Source of the DNA: Candidatus Bathyarchaeota archaeon
GTDB lineage: Archaea; Thermoproteota; Bathyarchaeia; Bathyarchaeales; Bathycorpusculaceae
Length of the DNA: 64,000 nucleotides
Reading direction: 5' to 3'
Assembly (NCBI GenBank): GCA_903901015.1
Contig: CAIUPH010000092.1
Location: forward strand, 25,522-89,521
Under the pieces are notes generated by a model that worked only from the letters and a program-made list of their open reading frames with translations, made no database searches and had not been told where the DNA came from. Shown here piece by piece: positions 18,192-27,096 of the stretch; positions within the stretch are counted from its first letter, which is position 1, and each line of letters begins with the position of its first letter. The position numbers were made by a program, and so were the translations under genes.

Positions 18192-18994
18192 GCAGCATAA
18201 CTAAGGTGGTCCAGAAAGCGAAGGCAAAGGGAAACGGGGCGTTAATCGGTTACATTATGGCTGGAGACCCAACCCCAGAGCTAACGCCAAAGATTGCCGA
18301 TGCACTTATCAAGGGAGGCGTAGACATCCTTGAGCTGGGGCTGCCGTTCTCCGACCCAATCGCCGACGGACCAACGATCCAAGCTGCAGGCTTGCGTGCT
18401 TTAAACGCTGGAACAACGCCCTTGAAGGTGCTGGAAGTCGCCAAGCAAATCAAACAGCAACATGACGTGCCAATCGTGATAATGACTTACTACAATCCTG
18501 TGTTCAGACTCGGCGTCGACAAGTTTCTGGGACTAGCTAAAGAACACATGGTTGATGGCTTCATCGTTCCTGACTTGCCCGTGGAAGAAGCCACCGAATA
18601 CAAAGCAGCCGCAAAAAAGCATGATTTAGACACCATTTTCCTCGCCGCACCATCCACCACAAACCAACGATTAACCAAAATCGTCGATGCCTCCTCAGGC
18701 TTCCTCTACCTGGTTTCGCGCTACGGAGTCACAGGCGCCAAAACAACAGTCGAAGACTCAACCGTGCAACTAATCAAACGCATTCAGCCGTTCACCGCTG
18801 AAAAAATCCCGCTGGCAGTTGGGTTTGGCATTTCAACGCCTAAACATGTCGAACAAATCATCGCCGCAGGAGCAGACGCAGCCATCGTGGGAAGCGCATT
18901 CATCAACATCATACAAAACAACAGCCCAACCATGAATAAAGAACTTCAAGCAACCGCAAAAGCCCTCAAAGCGGCAACAAAAACCGCAAAATAA
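18188..18994 (+). CDS. trpA: Tryptophan synthase alpha chain
   Basis: Cleaves indole-3-glycerol phosphate to indole that is channelled to TrpB. TIM barrel of 268 residues: [34 protein letters not shown] (catalytic glutamate), [23 protein letters not shown] (catalytic aspartate), [28 protein letters not shown] and AAIVGSAFI. Last gene of the operon; SRP RNA follows under its own promoter. Confidence 0.97.
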   Translation: MSSITKVVQKAKAKGNGALIGYIMAGDPTPELTPKIADALIKGGVDILELGLPFSDPIADGPTIQAAGLRALNAGTTPLKVLEVAKQIKQQHDVPIVIMTYYNPVFRLGVDKFLGLAKEHMVDGFIVPDLPVEEATEYKAAAKKHDLDTIFLAAPSTTNQRLTKIVDASSGFLYLVSRYGVTGAKTTVEDSTVQLIKRIQPFTAEKIPLAVGFGISTPKHVEQIIAAGADAAIVGSAFINIIQNNSPTMNKELQATAKALKAATKTAK

Positions 18995-19025
18995 ACCTGA
19001 AACTGCCCAGCAGACATTGGCAAAG

Positions 19026-19034
19026 TTTTATAGT
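19026..19034 (+). promoter_or_regulatory. TATA box of the SRP RNA
   Basis: TTTTATAG about 26 bases before the predicted 5' end of the 7S RNA at 19056, the standard archaeal spacing. Confidence 0.6.
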
Positions 19035-19055
19035 TCGATTAATTCATCTATGTGC

Positions 19056-19375
19056 GGCGGTGGATCTTAGGCGGTGGGTTAGGGGTCCATTGTACCGTAA
19101 ATCCCCTATATGACGGGCTAACATCTGCGGATGAGGCGTCAAAGGCCGCTTGAACTTCCATTTCCGAACCTGTGACTATCCGTCCTTTGGGGCTGGCGGT
19201 CAACGGGTGGCTTCCGTAGGGAAGTTGCTTCGTTGTCTACCAGGCGAACCTGGCTAGGCTCGGGAGAGAGCAACCTAAGTTTGGACGTTATGCGCTCAAG
19301 GGGGTGCGGGTAAGAGAGTAGGGTTTGGAGTGTTCAGGCGGAGTCTGGGCGTCAAACTGCAGTGGTCCACCGCTA
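19056..19375 (+). ncRNA. ffs: Signal recognition particle (7S) RNA
   Basis: About 320 bases of GC-rich, coding-free sequence with the hallmarks of archaeal SRP RNA. The ends pair: GCGGTGGATC near 19057 with GGTCCACCGC near 19364-19373. The S domain carries the conserved SRP54 site in the helix 8 region at about 19240-19282 (GAACCTGGC..., then GGGAGAGAGCAACCTAAG). The 5' Alu-like region has GGCGGTGGGTTAGGGGTCC. A TATA box sits 26 bases upstream and a short T run (CTTTTT) begins near 19383. Ends are approximate. Confidence 0.9.
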
Positions 19376-19781
19376 CTTCAACTTTTTAGGCAGTTTGTTT
19401 GGTTGTGCTCTGTAGATAAGGGAGGGGATAGGTGGGTAGTGGAGCGGTGTTTTAGATGTGTTGATTTTTAGAGGGCGATATAAGCTGTGCTAGTGTCCAC
19501 CTGCATTGTGCTGTTCATTGATTTTTGTGGAAAAAAAGTGGACTATACATGGATTCACAAGGATACCGTGGGCGGTTCAACATGGACCCATGCAGTGCAT
19601 GTGATAGAAAATGATTATCTCACATTGAAACAGATGCAGAGAAATGAGCTGAATCCAAAACAGGGTTTCATTCTCAAACGGACGTGTGGTACCCTATAAA
19701 CTGTTTTAGCCACATAAAGAGAAAAAAACTGGCAGATTAAAAAATATAGAAGTAAGCGGTTTCTCCGCCAATTTTCAGTTT
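19376..19781. other. Gap after SRP RNA, no confident gene
   Basis: Contains a terminator-like T run and a weak GTG-started plus frame at 19487-19699 (70 residues). That frame reads WIHKDTVGGSTWTHAVHVIEN, has no recognisable family and no ribosome site, and may be a decayed fragment. No RNA gene seen. Confidence 0.4.
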
Positions 19782-21248
19782 TTAATCAACCTTTTTTGGC
19801 TTATCTTTGAACGTGTAGTTTTTGATTGTCAAGCTCAGCACGATGATGGTCATTGTCAACGCTATCCCTATAGTGAATATGACGTTGAACGCTGTAGAGT
19901 TCGCCAAGACTGCAACGGGTTGATGGGTCACGGGGTTTAACAGTGTGTCGCTATAGCTGGACATTATGGTTGTTGCCAGCACTGGCCCGATTGCACCGCC
20001 AAGGTTACGCAGCATCGTGTTCATGCCTAATCCGACTGCGGTGCTTTCTCTTGGCACAGAAACCGAAATCATATTAACAATGGGGATAATCATTGAGACG
20101 ACGCCGACGAGTGAAACCGCAACATCCAATGTCAAGTCGAATGTGGTGCCTCTGTTGAATATGAACAGCGATAAACCCACGATGCTAATCAATGCGCCCA
20201 ATATGAGTATGGGTTTTGGCCCGATTTTTGTCACAAGCCTGCCCATGATTGGACCCACGATGAGCATGACAAGCGTTGCCGGCGCCAAAGTTAAGCCTGT
20301 GTGTATAGTGTCTAAGCCCAATCCGTAGGGTGCAGGTTGCTGTGCGTAGTAAACGACTGCGAAGAACAGCAGGAACATGGCGAGGCTGGAGATTATGCCA
20401 ACGAGGTTCGCGACTAAGACGTTTCTGATTTCCAAGAGTTTAAGCTGTATTAGCGGGTTGACGCGTTTTTTCTCGAACAAGAAGAACCCTATGGTTAAGA
20501 CAAGGCCAGGTATGAGGAAGGCTATGGTTTCAAGTGATAACCATCCGAGGTTTGGCGCTTCTGTGAGGTACAACAGGATGAGTATGATGCCTGACATCAG
20601 CATGGTTGCACCGGTATAGTCAACTTTGTTTTTTGCGCCGGGTACATCTTTCTTGAGCATTATCGCCGCAATAAAGAACAGGATGATGCTGAGTATGAAG
20701 GCGCTGTGGAAAGCCCATTGCCAACTGAGGTCTTCAACGATGTATGCGCCCAAAACCAATCCGGCGGCGGCGCCAATAGCGAAGGTTCCGCTGATTATGC
20801 CCTGTGCTGTGGCAACTTTTTCTCTTGGGAAAATGTCGGTTACTATGGCTAAACCCAAGGGAACGATGGCGAAACCGATGCCCTGGATGGCTCTTGAAGC
20901 AATCAGCAAGTAAATGTTGGTGGCAAAACCCGCTAAACCAACACCTGCAATGTAGAAGAGCAATACGCTGAGGAAGATTTTCTTTTTGCCGTAGATGTCG
21001 CCGAGTTTTCCGAATACTGGGGCAACGGCGGCTCCAACGATTAGGAAAGAAGAGGTTATCCATGACGCGAGAGTTTTTGATGCTCCCAGGTCAGCTTGTA
21101 TGGCTGGTATGCCCGGGATGACCATGGTTTCGACGTAGTTGAGCAGTAGTGAGACTGCGGTTACGGTTAAGAGGACTTTGAGGGCGTAATTCGAGGAGCC
21201 TAAGGTACCCTTTGAGTCCTTGATGTTTGGGGTGCTGTTTGATTTCAT
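19782..21248 (-). CDS. MFS exporter, DHA2 (14-helix) drug/proton antiporter type
   Basis: Integral membrane transporter of 488 residues with about 14 predicted helices. Motif A is present as GKLGDIYGKKKIFL after the second helix, the R-x-x-Q-G motif of helix 4 is RAIQGIGFAIVPLGLAI, and motif C, typical of antiporters, is SGTFAIGAAAGLVLGAYIVE. The architecture is that of EmrB/QacA exporters that expel toxic organic compounds using the proton gradient. It is divergent from a TetR gene at 21362 across a short intergenic region with palindromes, the classic layout of a repressor-controlled efflux pump. ATG at 21248. Confidence 0.92.
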   Translation of the reverse strand: MKSNSTPNIKDSKGTLGSSNYALKVLLTVTAVSLLLNYVETMVIPGIPAIQADLGASKTLASWITSSFLIVGAAVAPVFGKLGDIYGKKKIFLSVLLFYIAGVGLAGFATNIYLLIASRAIQGIGFAIVPLGLAIVTDIFPREKVATAQGIISGTFAIGAAAGLVLGAYIVEDLSWQWAFHSAFILSIILFFIAAIMLKKDVPGAKNKVDYTGATMLMSGIILILLYLTEAPNLGWLSLETIAFLIPGLVLTIGFFLFEKKRVNPLIQLKLLEIRNVLVANLVGIISSLAMFLLFFAVVYYAQQPAPYGLGLDTIHTGLTLAPATLVMLIVGPIMGRLVTKIGPKPILILGALISIVGLSLFIFNRGTTFDLTLDVAVSLVGVVSMIIPIVNMISVSVPRESTAVGLGMNTMLRNLGGAIGPVLATTIMSSYSDTLLNPVTHQPVAVLANSTAFNVIFTIGIALTMTIIVLSLTIKNYTFKDKPKKVD

Positions 21249-21272
21249 GGTTATTCGCTTCTTAGTCTAAAA

Positions 21273-21315
21273 TAGCGGCTAACAGTCGGTTAATATACTT
21301 ATCGTCGCTAATAGC
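21273..21315. promoter_or_regulatory. Candidate operator region, exporter/TetR
   Basis: Two short palindromes built from the same TAGC/GCTA half sites: TAGCGGCTA (21273-21281) and GCTAATAGC (21307-21315), with starts 34 bases apart, in the divergent promoter region. A TTTTAAAG TATA-like element for the TetR gene follows at 21321. Likely TetR binding sites by position; not proven. Confidence 0.4.
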
Positions 21316-21361
21316 AACAGTTTTAAAGCAAAACAACCAATATCCTACTCACGGTCAAACA

Positions 21362-21955
21362 ATGCCAAAAGTAATCCCCGAATACAAAGAAGCAGCAAAA
21401 ACCAAAATCATCCAAGCCGCAAGAAAAGTCTTTGCCGAAAAAGGCTACCACGACACCACCATGGACGACATCGCCAAAGAAATAGGCGTAAGCAAAGGCG
21501 CCCTCTACTCATACTTCAAAAGCAAAGAAGACCTCCTAAAAGAACTCTCACTGCAAAACCACCAAACCCTCCGAGACATAATAAACACGGCCTGCAAAAG
21601 CCACGACTTAACCCCTGCACTCGAAGAAGTCTACGTCCAGATGACAGAAAAATACGGGGGCAACATGCACACCAACTTTGAAATCATCGCGTTAGCCGCT
21701 CATGAACCAACAACCAAAAAAATCATCATGGAAGATTTCCAAAGAGACATAGACACGGTCCAATCGTTTCTGGAAGACAAAATGAAACAGGGCACCATGA
21801 GAACCGACGTTAACGCTCGCGCCCTCGCCGAACTGTTCACTTCACTCTACATGGGAACCATGGCGAAACTCATCTTGGGCTTTAACAGCAAAGAAATCCA
21901 TGACAACTGGATGGAATCCATGCTGTTGATTTTGGGGAAAAACAAAACAAAATAG
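21362..21955 (+). CDS. TetR-family transcriptional regulator
   Basis: Protein of 197 residues with an N-terminal TetR helix-turn-helix: KTKIIQAARKVFAEKGYHDTTMDDIAKEIGVSKGALYSYFKSKEDLL. The C-terminal 130 residues form the helical ligand-binding and dimer domain, with the AcrR-like FTSLYMGTMAKLILGF. It probably represses the divergent exporter and itself, releasing DNA when the exported compound binds. ATG at 21362. Confidence 0.93.
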   Translation: MPKVIPEYKEAAKTKIIQAARKVFAEKGYHDTTMDDIAKEIGVSKGALYSYFKSKEDLLKELSLQNHQTLRDIINTACKSHDLTPALEEVYVQMTEKYGGNMHTNFEIIALAAHEPTTKKIIMEDFQRDIDTVQSFLEDKMKQGTMRTDVNARALAELFTSLYMGTMAKLILGFNSKEIHDNWMESMLLILGKNKTK

Positions 21956-22033
21956 CTGTTAAATCACTTTAGGAATTGATTTATAAAACCTTAAATTCTC
22001 AGCTTACCACATGCATACTAACTGGTGAAAAAA

Positions 22034-22396
22034 ATGGGTTACTGCTCAAACTGTGGCACAAAAATAGACGATGAAGCCTATTTCTGTTTTAAATGTGGAA
22101 CAAAAACTCAAGCAGGCAAAACTGCAAAAGCAACGTATCCATCTGACGAGTTACGGGATGCTTTCTACCAGGTCGGAATGGAACTCGAAAAAGCCTTCAC
22201 CATAGCGGCAAAAGAAACCCAATCTGCATTTAAGAAAGTCAGCGAAGAAATGCAGCAAAAAAAATCCACCCCATCTAACGCTCAAGGACCCGTGGTTTGT
22301 TCAAGCTGCGGAGCCAAGAATGTTTCCGGTGCAGTTTTCTGCAACAATTGCGGCACAAAAGTAGCATCTGCTGAAGGGTCTTCTGGAAAAGAATGA
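22034..22396 (+). CDS. Double zinc-ribbon protein
   Basis: Protein of 120 residues with two treble-clef/zinc-ribbon units: CSNCGTKIDDEAYFCFKCG at the N-terminus and CSSCGAKNVSGAVFCNNCG near the C-terminus, joined by a helical charged middle (ELEKAFTIAAKETQSAFKKVSEEM). Such proteins are common adaptor-like proteins in archaea. ATG at 22034 follows GGTGA; a GTG at 22025 lies inside that site. A TATA (TGATTTATAAAACC) is near 21978. The next gene overlaps it by four bases (ATGA), so a joint role with the flavodoxin is likely. Confidence 0.75.
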   Translation: MGYCSNCGTKIDDEAYFCFKCGTKTQAGKTAKATYPSDELRDAFYQVGMELEKAFTIAAKETQSAFKKVSEEMQQKKSTPSNAQGPVVCSSCGAKNVSGAVFCNNCGTKVASAEGSSGKE

Positions 22397-22866
22397 GCGC
22401 AAGCAAAACGCTTATCGCTTACGTAAGCAAACAGGGAGCCACCGAGGAATCGGCGAGGAAAATATCAGAAACTCTGCGCTCCAAATTCAGGTTAGAGGTT
22501 GATTTAGTTGACCTCAAAGAACAGAAACCGCTTGACTTGGTACAGTACCAGAACATAATTGTCGGCGGCGGCGTTCGAGGCGGCAGAGTGTACGGCAAAA
22601 CACTAAAGTTTCTTGAGAACGATTTAAGCGGCAAAAAAGTGGCCTTTTACGTTTCCTCAACATGGGCGGGTACACCGGGAAGCTACGAAAACGCAAAAAG
22701 CAGATTTGTCGAAAAAACCTTAGCCAAATACCCCAAGGTTAACGTCGTAAGTGCAGAAGCCTTCGGCGGACGCATAAGATATTTTGGGAAAACCATGGTG
22801 GATAACACGGATTTAGCTAAGGTTGAGGTTTGGGCAGAAGAGCTTGGAAAAAAATTCACCCAATAA
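22393..22866 (+). CDS. Flavodoxin-domain protein (HemG-like)
   Basis: FMN-binding flavodoxin fold of 157 residues: TLIAYVSKQGATEESARKISETL is the phosphate-binding loop, IIVGGGVRGGRVYGKTLKFL and FYVSSTWAGTPGSYENAKSRFV are the other FMN-contact regions, and EAFGGRIRYFGK resembles the menaquinone-dependent protoporphyrinogen oxidase branch. It may be an electron carrier or oxidoreductase; HemG activity should not be assumed. Coupled to the zinc-ribbon gene by ATGA. Confidence 0.8.
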   Translation: MSASKTLIAYVSKQGATEESARKISETLRSKFRLEVDLVDLKEQKPLDLVQYQNIIVGGGVRGGRVYGKTLKFLENDLSGKKVAFYVSSTWAGTPGSYENAKSRFVEKTLAKYPKVNVVSAEAFGGRIRYFGKTMVDNTDLAKVEVWAEELGKKFTQ

Positions 22867-22891
22867 ATCAGGCATCAGTAAGGCGGGTGCT

Positions 22892-23068
22892 TTGCTTTGT
22901 CCTGTCTGCTGCGTTGAATACGTTGAAGTCGAGTTCGACATGGAAGTTGAAGGGGTTATACTGCACAATGTAAAAGCCCTCAAGTGTCCAGACTGCGAAG
23001 AAGAATTGTTTACGCCCCAACAACATGAAGCAATCAAGAAAAAAATCGAAGATTCAACGGGGCACTAA
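22892..23068 (+). CDS. MqsA/YgiT-type zinc finger protein
   Basis: Short protein of about 58 residues: LCPVCCVEYVEVEFDMEVEGVILHNVKALKCPDCEEELFTPQQ. Two C-x-x-C pairs and the V-x-x-V-x-A-x-x-C-x-x-C-G/E pattern match the zinc-binding N-terminal domain of MqsA-type antitoxins, but the DNA-binding domain is absent. TTG at 22892 with GGTG seven bases upstream is preferred; a longer TTG reading from 22823 would overlap the flavodoxin by 44 bases. Confidence 0.55.
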   Translation: MLCPVCCVEYVEVEFDMEVEGVILHNVKALKCPDCEEELFTPQQHEAIKKKIEDSTGH

Positions 23069-23219
23069 CAGTTTTTGGTTTTAGGCTTGGTTTTGGGAGC
23101 CTGTTTTTGTTAAAGCAACGTTTGATTTTGGGTGTTGCCTTTGTTTTTGTTGGTCGATAGGCTTTTATATTTGGCTATTGTGTCTATGGTTTGCAACAAA
23201 CGGGATTTGACATCAAAGC

Positions 23220-23528
23220 ATGGTCAGAAAAGCACGAATCAGGCTCACAAGTACAGATTACAGTAAATTAGAAGAGGTATGCGGAGAACTGAAAAGCATA
23301 GCCTCAAAAACAGGCGTGAAAATGAACGGTCCAGTACCGCTTCCGACAAAACGCCTGCGCGTTCCAGTTCTTAAAGGTCCATCAGGCGAAGGCACTGCAA
23401 CATGGGACCGATGGGAAATGCGCATTCACAAACGATTAATCGACATCGACTCTGAAGAACGCGTCATGCGAAGGATCATGCGCATACGAGTTCCAGAAGA
23501 AGTCCACGTCACAATCGAGCTTATCTAA
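23220..23528 (+). CDS. rps10: Ribosomal protein uS10
   Basis: Small-subunit protein of 102 residues: [46 protein letters not shown], then the internal loop [24 protein letters not shown] and the C-terminal strand [12 protein letters not shown]. Usually it follows EF-1alpha; here it stands alone with its own TATA (CTTTTATATTTGG near 23162). Confidence 0.98.
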   Translation: MVRKARIRLTSTDYSKLEEVCGELKSIASKTGVKMNGPVPLPTKRLRVPVLKGPSGEGTATWDRWEMRIHKRLIDIDSEERVMRRIMRIRVPEEVHVTIELI

Positions 23529-23661
23529 ACTTTTTCTTTAAATCTTTTAATTTTCAACTCTCTTTAGCTGTTTCTCTGAAGCTATATTTCCTTAAAACCG
23601 TCGATTAAGCATTATGCCGATGCTTCATTAAGCAATCAACCTTACTTTCATAACCACTTTT

Positions 23662-24498
23662 TTAGCTGAAGAGTAGATAAGTAACTACCGCTAAAGCTGC
23701 AGCGGGCACAAATGCAGCTGCCCAAACCTTCTTGTTTACATTGAATATTTTGAGGCCATCCAAAACGCCGATTGGTATTAAGTTGAAGACGCCCATGAAT
23801 GCATTGATGTATGCGGCGAAGAGCAGCATCAAAGCCCAATCTAAGGGTATGGGCAGCATGAAAGCTAAACCGAGAAAAATGGCTGAAAACGCCATGTTAG
23901 TTAGAGGCCCAGCTATGGATATTGTTACGATGTCCTCTTTTTTCTGCAGGGTGCCGCCAATCATCATTGCGCCTGGAGCAATCATGCGGAAGGGCAAAAA
24001 TATCGAGGCAAAAGTTAGAAGTGCACCAAATGTTGTTAAGCGAAATTCAGCCCACAAACCTTTCCGTTGAGCAGTGATTTTATGGGCTATTTCATGAGTT
24101 AAAAACGAGAGTATCATAATGACTCCGAAAACAGCCATAATTGCCCAAGTCCACTCGAAACTAAACCCAAAATAGTCAGGAAGCAACATTGCGAATATTC
24201 CGATTGAGAAACCGATGCCGAGTACAAGCGCCGCCGCAACGCCGATGTGCTTGAGTTCTTTGGGGCTTGTGGAAATATGGTTTTTACGTTTGAATTGTTC
24301 TTGACCGAAAACGTAACTGTAGTTGTATGAGCCGTATCCTTGTGTCTGCATGACTTGTTCCTGCCGCTGTGCCCGTGCTTGGTCGATTTTTGGGCATGCG
24401 TGGTTTTCAGGTAGACGGTGTGCGCCGCAGAATTGTCCTCCGCAGTGTGGACAACGGAACGGGAGAAGAGTTTCTTGCTGGCATGCTTCACATTTCAT
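23662..24498 (-). CDS. Membrane metalloprotease M50 (site-2 protease) with N-terminal zinc finger
   Basis: Protein of 278 residues. The first 40 residues carry an AN1-like zinc finger (CEACQQETLLPFRCPHCGGQFCGAHRLPENHAC). Four to six membrane helices follow with the catalytic HEIAH at residues 135-139 and the second zinc-ligand region NLIPIGVLDG near 242-251. Site-2 proteases cut membrane-spanning substrates, often regulators. The cytosolic finger might recruit ubiquitin-like or nucleic-acid partners; that is inference. ATG at 24498. Confidence 0.88.
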   Translation of the reverse strand: MKCEACQQETLLPFRCPHCGGQFCGAHRLPENHACPKIDQARAQRQEQVMQTQGYGSYNYSYVFGQEQFKRKNHISTSPKELKHIGVAAALVLGIGFSIGIFAMLLPDYFGFSFEWTWAIMAVFGVIMILSFLTHEIAHKITAQRKGLWAEFRLTTFGALLTFASIFLPFRMIAPGAMMIGGTLQKKEDIVTISIAGPLTNMAFSAIFLGLAFMLPIPLDWALMLLFAAYINAFMGVFNLIPIGVLDGLKIFNVNKKVWAAAFVPAAALAVVTYLLFS

Positions 24499-24615
24499 GT
24501 TTGTTTGGCGCCTTTCTCACTAAAATGTCAGGGGTATCTTATATTTTTACGCCAAAATATCCACAAAAATTCCCTTACAGTTTTATAGGAACGTTCACGG
24601 TAATCTTATATCTCT

Positions 24616-24641
24616 GTATACAACATATTTTATTTGTATAC
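24616..24641. promoter_or_regulatory. Inverted repeat over the TATA region of vapBC-1
   Basis: GTATACAA (24616-24623) and TTGTATAC (24634-24641) are a perfect inverted repeat of 8-base arms around a 10-base AT-rich spacer, CATATTTTAT. The pair straddles the TATA region about 25 bases before the leaderless GTG start of the antitoxin. This is the expected operator layout for autorepression by a VapB dimer. Confidence 0.55.
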
Positions 24642-24659
24642 CCATATGAGGCAAGAACG

Positions 24660-24881
24660 GTGACGACTGAAGTCTTATCGATAAGAGTCAAAAAAAACCT
24701 CAAACACGAAGCAGAAAAATTAGGCGTTGACATAAAAGCGGAAGTGGAAAACCTCCTCGGACAACTTGTCGCCGAAAAAAAGGCAAAAGCACAGCAGATA
24801 GCCAAAGACCTTCGCGAAGCAATGGACGTAACACCCGAAGAGTGGGCAGTAGATGTCAGAGCGACAAGGGACGAAATGTAA
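24660..24881 (+). CDS. VapB-type antitoxin
   Basis: Protein of 73 residues. TTEVLSIRVKKNLKHEAEKLGVDIKAEVENLL is a ribbon-helix-helix DNA-binding/dimer unit (beta strand VLSIRVKK, then two helices). The C-terminal tail with AMDVTPEEWAVDVRATRDEM is the toxin-binding part. GTG at 24660 is the start, about 25 bases after the TATA; longer readings run through the promoter. The toxin gene overlaps its end by 29 bases. Confidence 0.8.
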   Translation: MTTEVLSIRVKKNLKHEAEKLGVDIKAEVENLLGQLVAEKKAKAQQIAKDLREAMDVTPEEWAVDVRATRDEM

Positions 24882-25269
24882 GTATCTAATCGACGCGTCC
24901 GCGCTATATCCAATTCTACTTTCAGGTATCCCCCTTAACGCCGAGGAGTGCGCAATAAGCTCTCTAACAGAATATGAGATTGGAAACGTGCTATGGAAAG
25001 AGAGTAAACAAGGCAGGATGAAAAACCCACATTTGGCGGCGACAACTTTCTCAAAAGCGATGCAGCCTTTAACAAAACTTGAATTCGACTTGATAGATAA
25101 CGTTCTTGCTCTCGCAATAGATAGAAACCTTACTTTCTACGATGCGTCCTACGCGTACATAGCTGAAAAGGAAAACCTCAGATTAGTCACGCCAGACGCA
25201 GATTTGCTAAAAAAGTGCAAGGTCACAATTTCAATAAAAGAAATGCAACAGATCAAAACCGACGTTTAA
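24853..25269 (+). CDS. VapC-type PIN ribonuclease toxin
   Basis: PIN-domain nuclease of 138 residues. Acidic active-site positions are seen in YLIDASAL, SLTEYEIGNVLWKE, TFYDASYAYIAEKENL and LVTPDADLLKK. In the family these cut tRNA or rRNA when released from the antitoxin. ATG 24853 overlaps vapB by 29 bases, longer than usual but with no better start downstream. With the gene at 24660 it forms toxin-antitoxin pair 1. Confidence 0.85.
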   Translation: MSERQGTKCKYLIDASALYPILLSGIPLNAEECAISSLTEYEIGNVLWKESKQGRMKNPHLAATTFSKAMQPLTKLEFDLIDNVLALAIDRNLTFYDASYAYIAEKENLRLVTPDADLLKKCKVTISIKEMQQIKTDV

Positions 25270-25348
25270 TGTTTCACTCGGCATATTTGAATCTTAATAG
25301 AGATTCTAGCTCCAAACCCAAACTGACAAAGCAACTAACAGAGCAAAT

Positions 25349-26785
25349 TCATGCGAATGTTCTATTACTTGTGCTTTTCTCGCTAAGTGCGGTCTCAGTT
25401 AATATTGTATGCTTCATCGCTGGCTTTCGATGCCTTCTATAAAGAAGTAAAGAAATTACCGCAATTACAATCAAGAATGTAACTGCCAAGACAATAGACG
25501 AATTTTCTATTAGCATACTTTCACGGTTGGGTTCAAGTGTCGATGAAGGAATTTGTATAGCATAAACTTGTTCGTTTGAAGTGCCGTACAAAACACTATT
25601 AAAGACAACTGGCGCTCCAAAACTAGAATCAGTTGAATAATTCCAAACGTTCTCACCGTTATTCGCATTTAATGCATAAATCCCTGTATCTGACCCTAAA
25701 TAAACAACGCTATTGACAACTGTAGGTGCAGAAATGCCCTGATAAAGGCTGGACTCAAAAGTCCTGATCCAAATCTTATTGCCACTTACAGCATTAAGCG
25801 CATAAAGCTTATTCAACCCATTTCTTGCGTACAAGACACCGTTTGATATTGCGAAATACGGTTGCTGGGCGGTGTCCCCACCATCGTAGATGGAATAGTT
25901 CCAAATCTTAGTACCTTGCGTTGCATCAAGTGCATAAATGTTAGCTTCAGACGTAATTCCGTAAACTATCTTATTAGCAACAGCTGGTGCAGGGTGGAAA
26001 TCTCCAGCAGGGTAACTCCAGATTTTTTGGCCTGTAAACATATTTAGGGCATACATGTTTTCATCGAATGAACCAACGTACACCAATCCATTAGTTACGG
26101 CAGGAGTAGAGAAGCTCCTGCTATTCACAATATTGGTGAAGTTCCAGATGCTTTGTCCACTGGTCGCATTGAGGGCTAGTAATGTGCCTTCACTTCCTTC
26201 TCCGCTACCAATAAAAAGGATATTTTGAACCACTGTTGGATAGGAAACAAACGTTCCAGCAGAAAAGTTCCAAAGTAAGTAACCATCCGATGCTCTTAAA
26301 GCACAGGTATAGTGCTCTGTTGCAAAATAAACTGTTCCATTGACTACGGCAGGTGGAGTTACAGTATGACATGTATTATCTCTGTAATCCCAAATTACCG
26401 CTCCATTGGTAGCATTAAGAGCGTAAACATCAATCCAAAATCCCAAATCATATTGCCAATAATCGGCTCTGGAATTTGCCCCTACATATACAATCCCATC
26501 AACCACAGATGGTTCTGTTAGAACCCTTTGTTTACTAGGAATTATCGTTTGAGGCCACTGGGATGGCAAAGATATTGATGGAAAAGTAATATTTGTTTTC
26601 CAAAGCTGTGTTGGAGTAAGTAGTGAATTAGCTGTGGAATTCTCAGTTCCTATGCCGCTATGAGCTGGGTCTGAACGGAACATTGACCAGCCGCCAGAGG
26701 ATGTAGCTTTGACGGTCGCAGACATCGAAGATGTTAAGAATGCAAAAACAAGAACCAGAGCCAAAAGTTTACTCAAGTTACTCAT
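25349..26785 (-). CDS. Secreted PQQ-like beta-propeller protein with C-terminal anchor
   Basis: Protein of 478 residues. It has an N-terminal signal peptide (LLALVLVFAFLTSSMSATVKA), then WSMFRSDPAHSG, the typical entry of PQQ-like propellers. About seven to eight repeats follow of the type YALNATNGAVIWDY, YALNMFTGQKIWSY and YALDATQGTKIWNY. A C-terminal membrane helix (IVLAVTFLIVIAVISLLLY) ends in a basic tail. The protein is exposed outside the cell and anchored in the membrane. The PQQ ligands of real dehydrogenases are not evident, so it is probably a structural or binding propeller. Many N-x-S/T sequons fit archaeal N-glycosylation. Confidence 0.88.
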   Translation of the reverse strand: MSNLSKLLALVLVFAFLTSSMSATVKATSSGGWSMFRSDPAHSGIGTENSTANSLLTPTQLWKTNITFPSISLPSQWPQTIIPSKQRVLTEPSVVDGIVYVGANSRADYWQYDLGFWIDVYALNATNGAVIWDYRDNTCHTVTPPAVVNGTVYFATEHYTCALRASDGYLLWNFSAGTFVSYPTVVQNILFIGSGEGSEGTLLALNATSGQSIWNFTNIVNSRSFSTPAVTNGLVYVGSFDENMYALNMFTGQKIWSYPAGDFHPAPAVANKIVYGITSEANIYALDATQGTKIWNYSIYDGGDTAQQPYFAISNGVLYARNGLNKLYALNAVSGNKIWIRTFESSLYQGISAPTVVNSVVYLGSDTGIYALNANNGENVWNYSTDSSFGAPVVFNSVLYGTSNEQVYAIQIPSSTLEPNRESMLIENSSIVLAVTFLIVIAVISLLLYRRHRKPAMKHTILTETALSEKSTSNRTFA

Positions 26786-27096
26786 ACTTACCTCTCAGAA
26801 GCGGCTTCAATAAAAGACTTCTCGTACAATTGTCTTGACTGAAATTAGTCAAGGTTTCTTTACTTATTTAAAACGTTGGCTCTGCTGTTGCTTTACCATT
26901 TTTGGTTTGGAAATAGAGATTATCTGCAGAAACCTTAAGAGGGGTAGGTCGTATTGGCAATTTCAGCAATCATTAGCATGCTAAACAAAAATCAGCACTT
27001 CACTCTAAAAACAAAATCACCCCAAAAATGCATAAACTCTTTAAAACAAGTAAACAACTATCAACAGAACAAAGGGGAAAATAGGGAGCTTGTCAC
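26786..27096. other. Divergent intergenic region
   Basis: Separates the propeller gene (minus) from mre11 (plus). It holds a palindrome at 26834-26853 and a minus-strand TATA-like TAAATAAG around 26862-26872. AT-rich sequence with GGGAAAATAGGGAG ahead of mre11 follows. No gene seen. Confidence 0.5.
26834..26853. promoter_or_regulatory. Palindrome in the promoter of the propeller gene
   Basis: CTTGACT-GAAATT-AGTCAAG, perfect 7-base arms, positioned just downstream of the minus-strand TATA-like element and so over the expected transcript start. Candidate operator. Confidence 0.4.
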
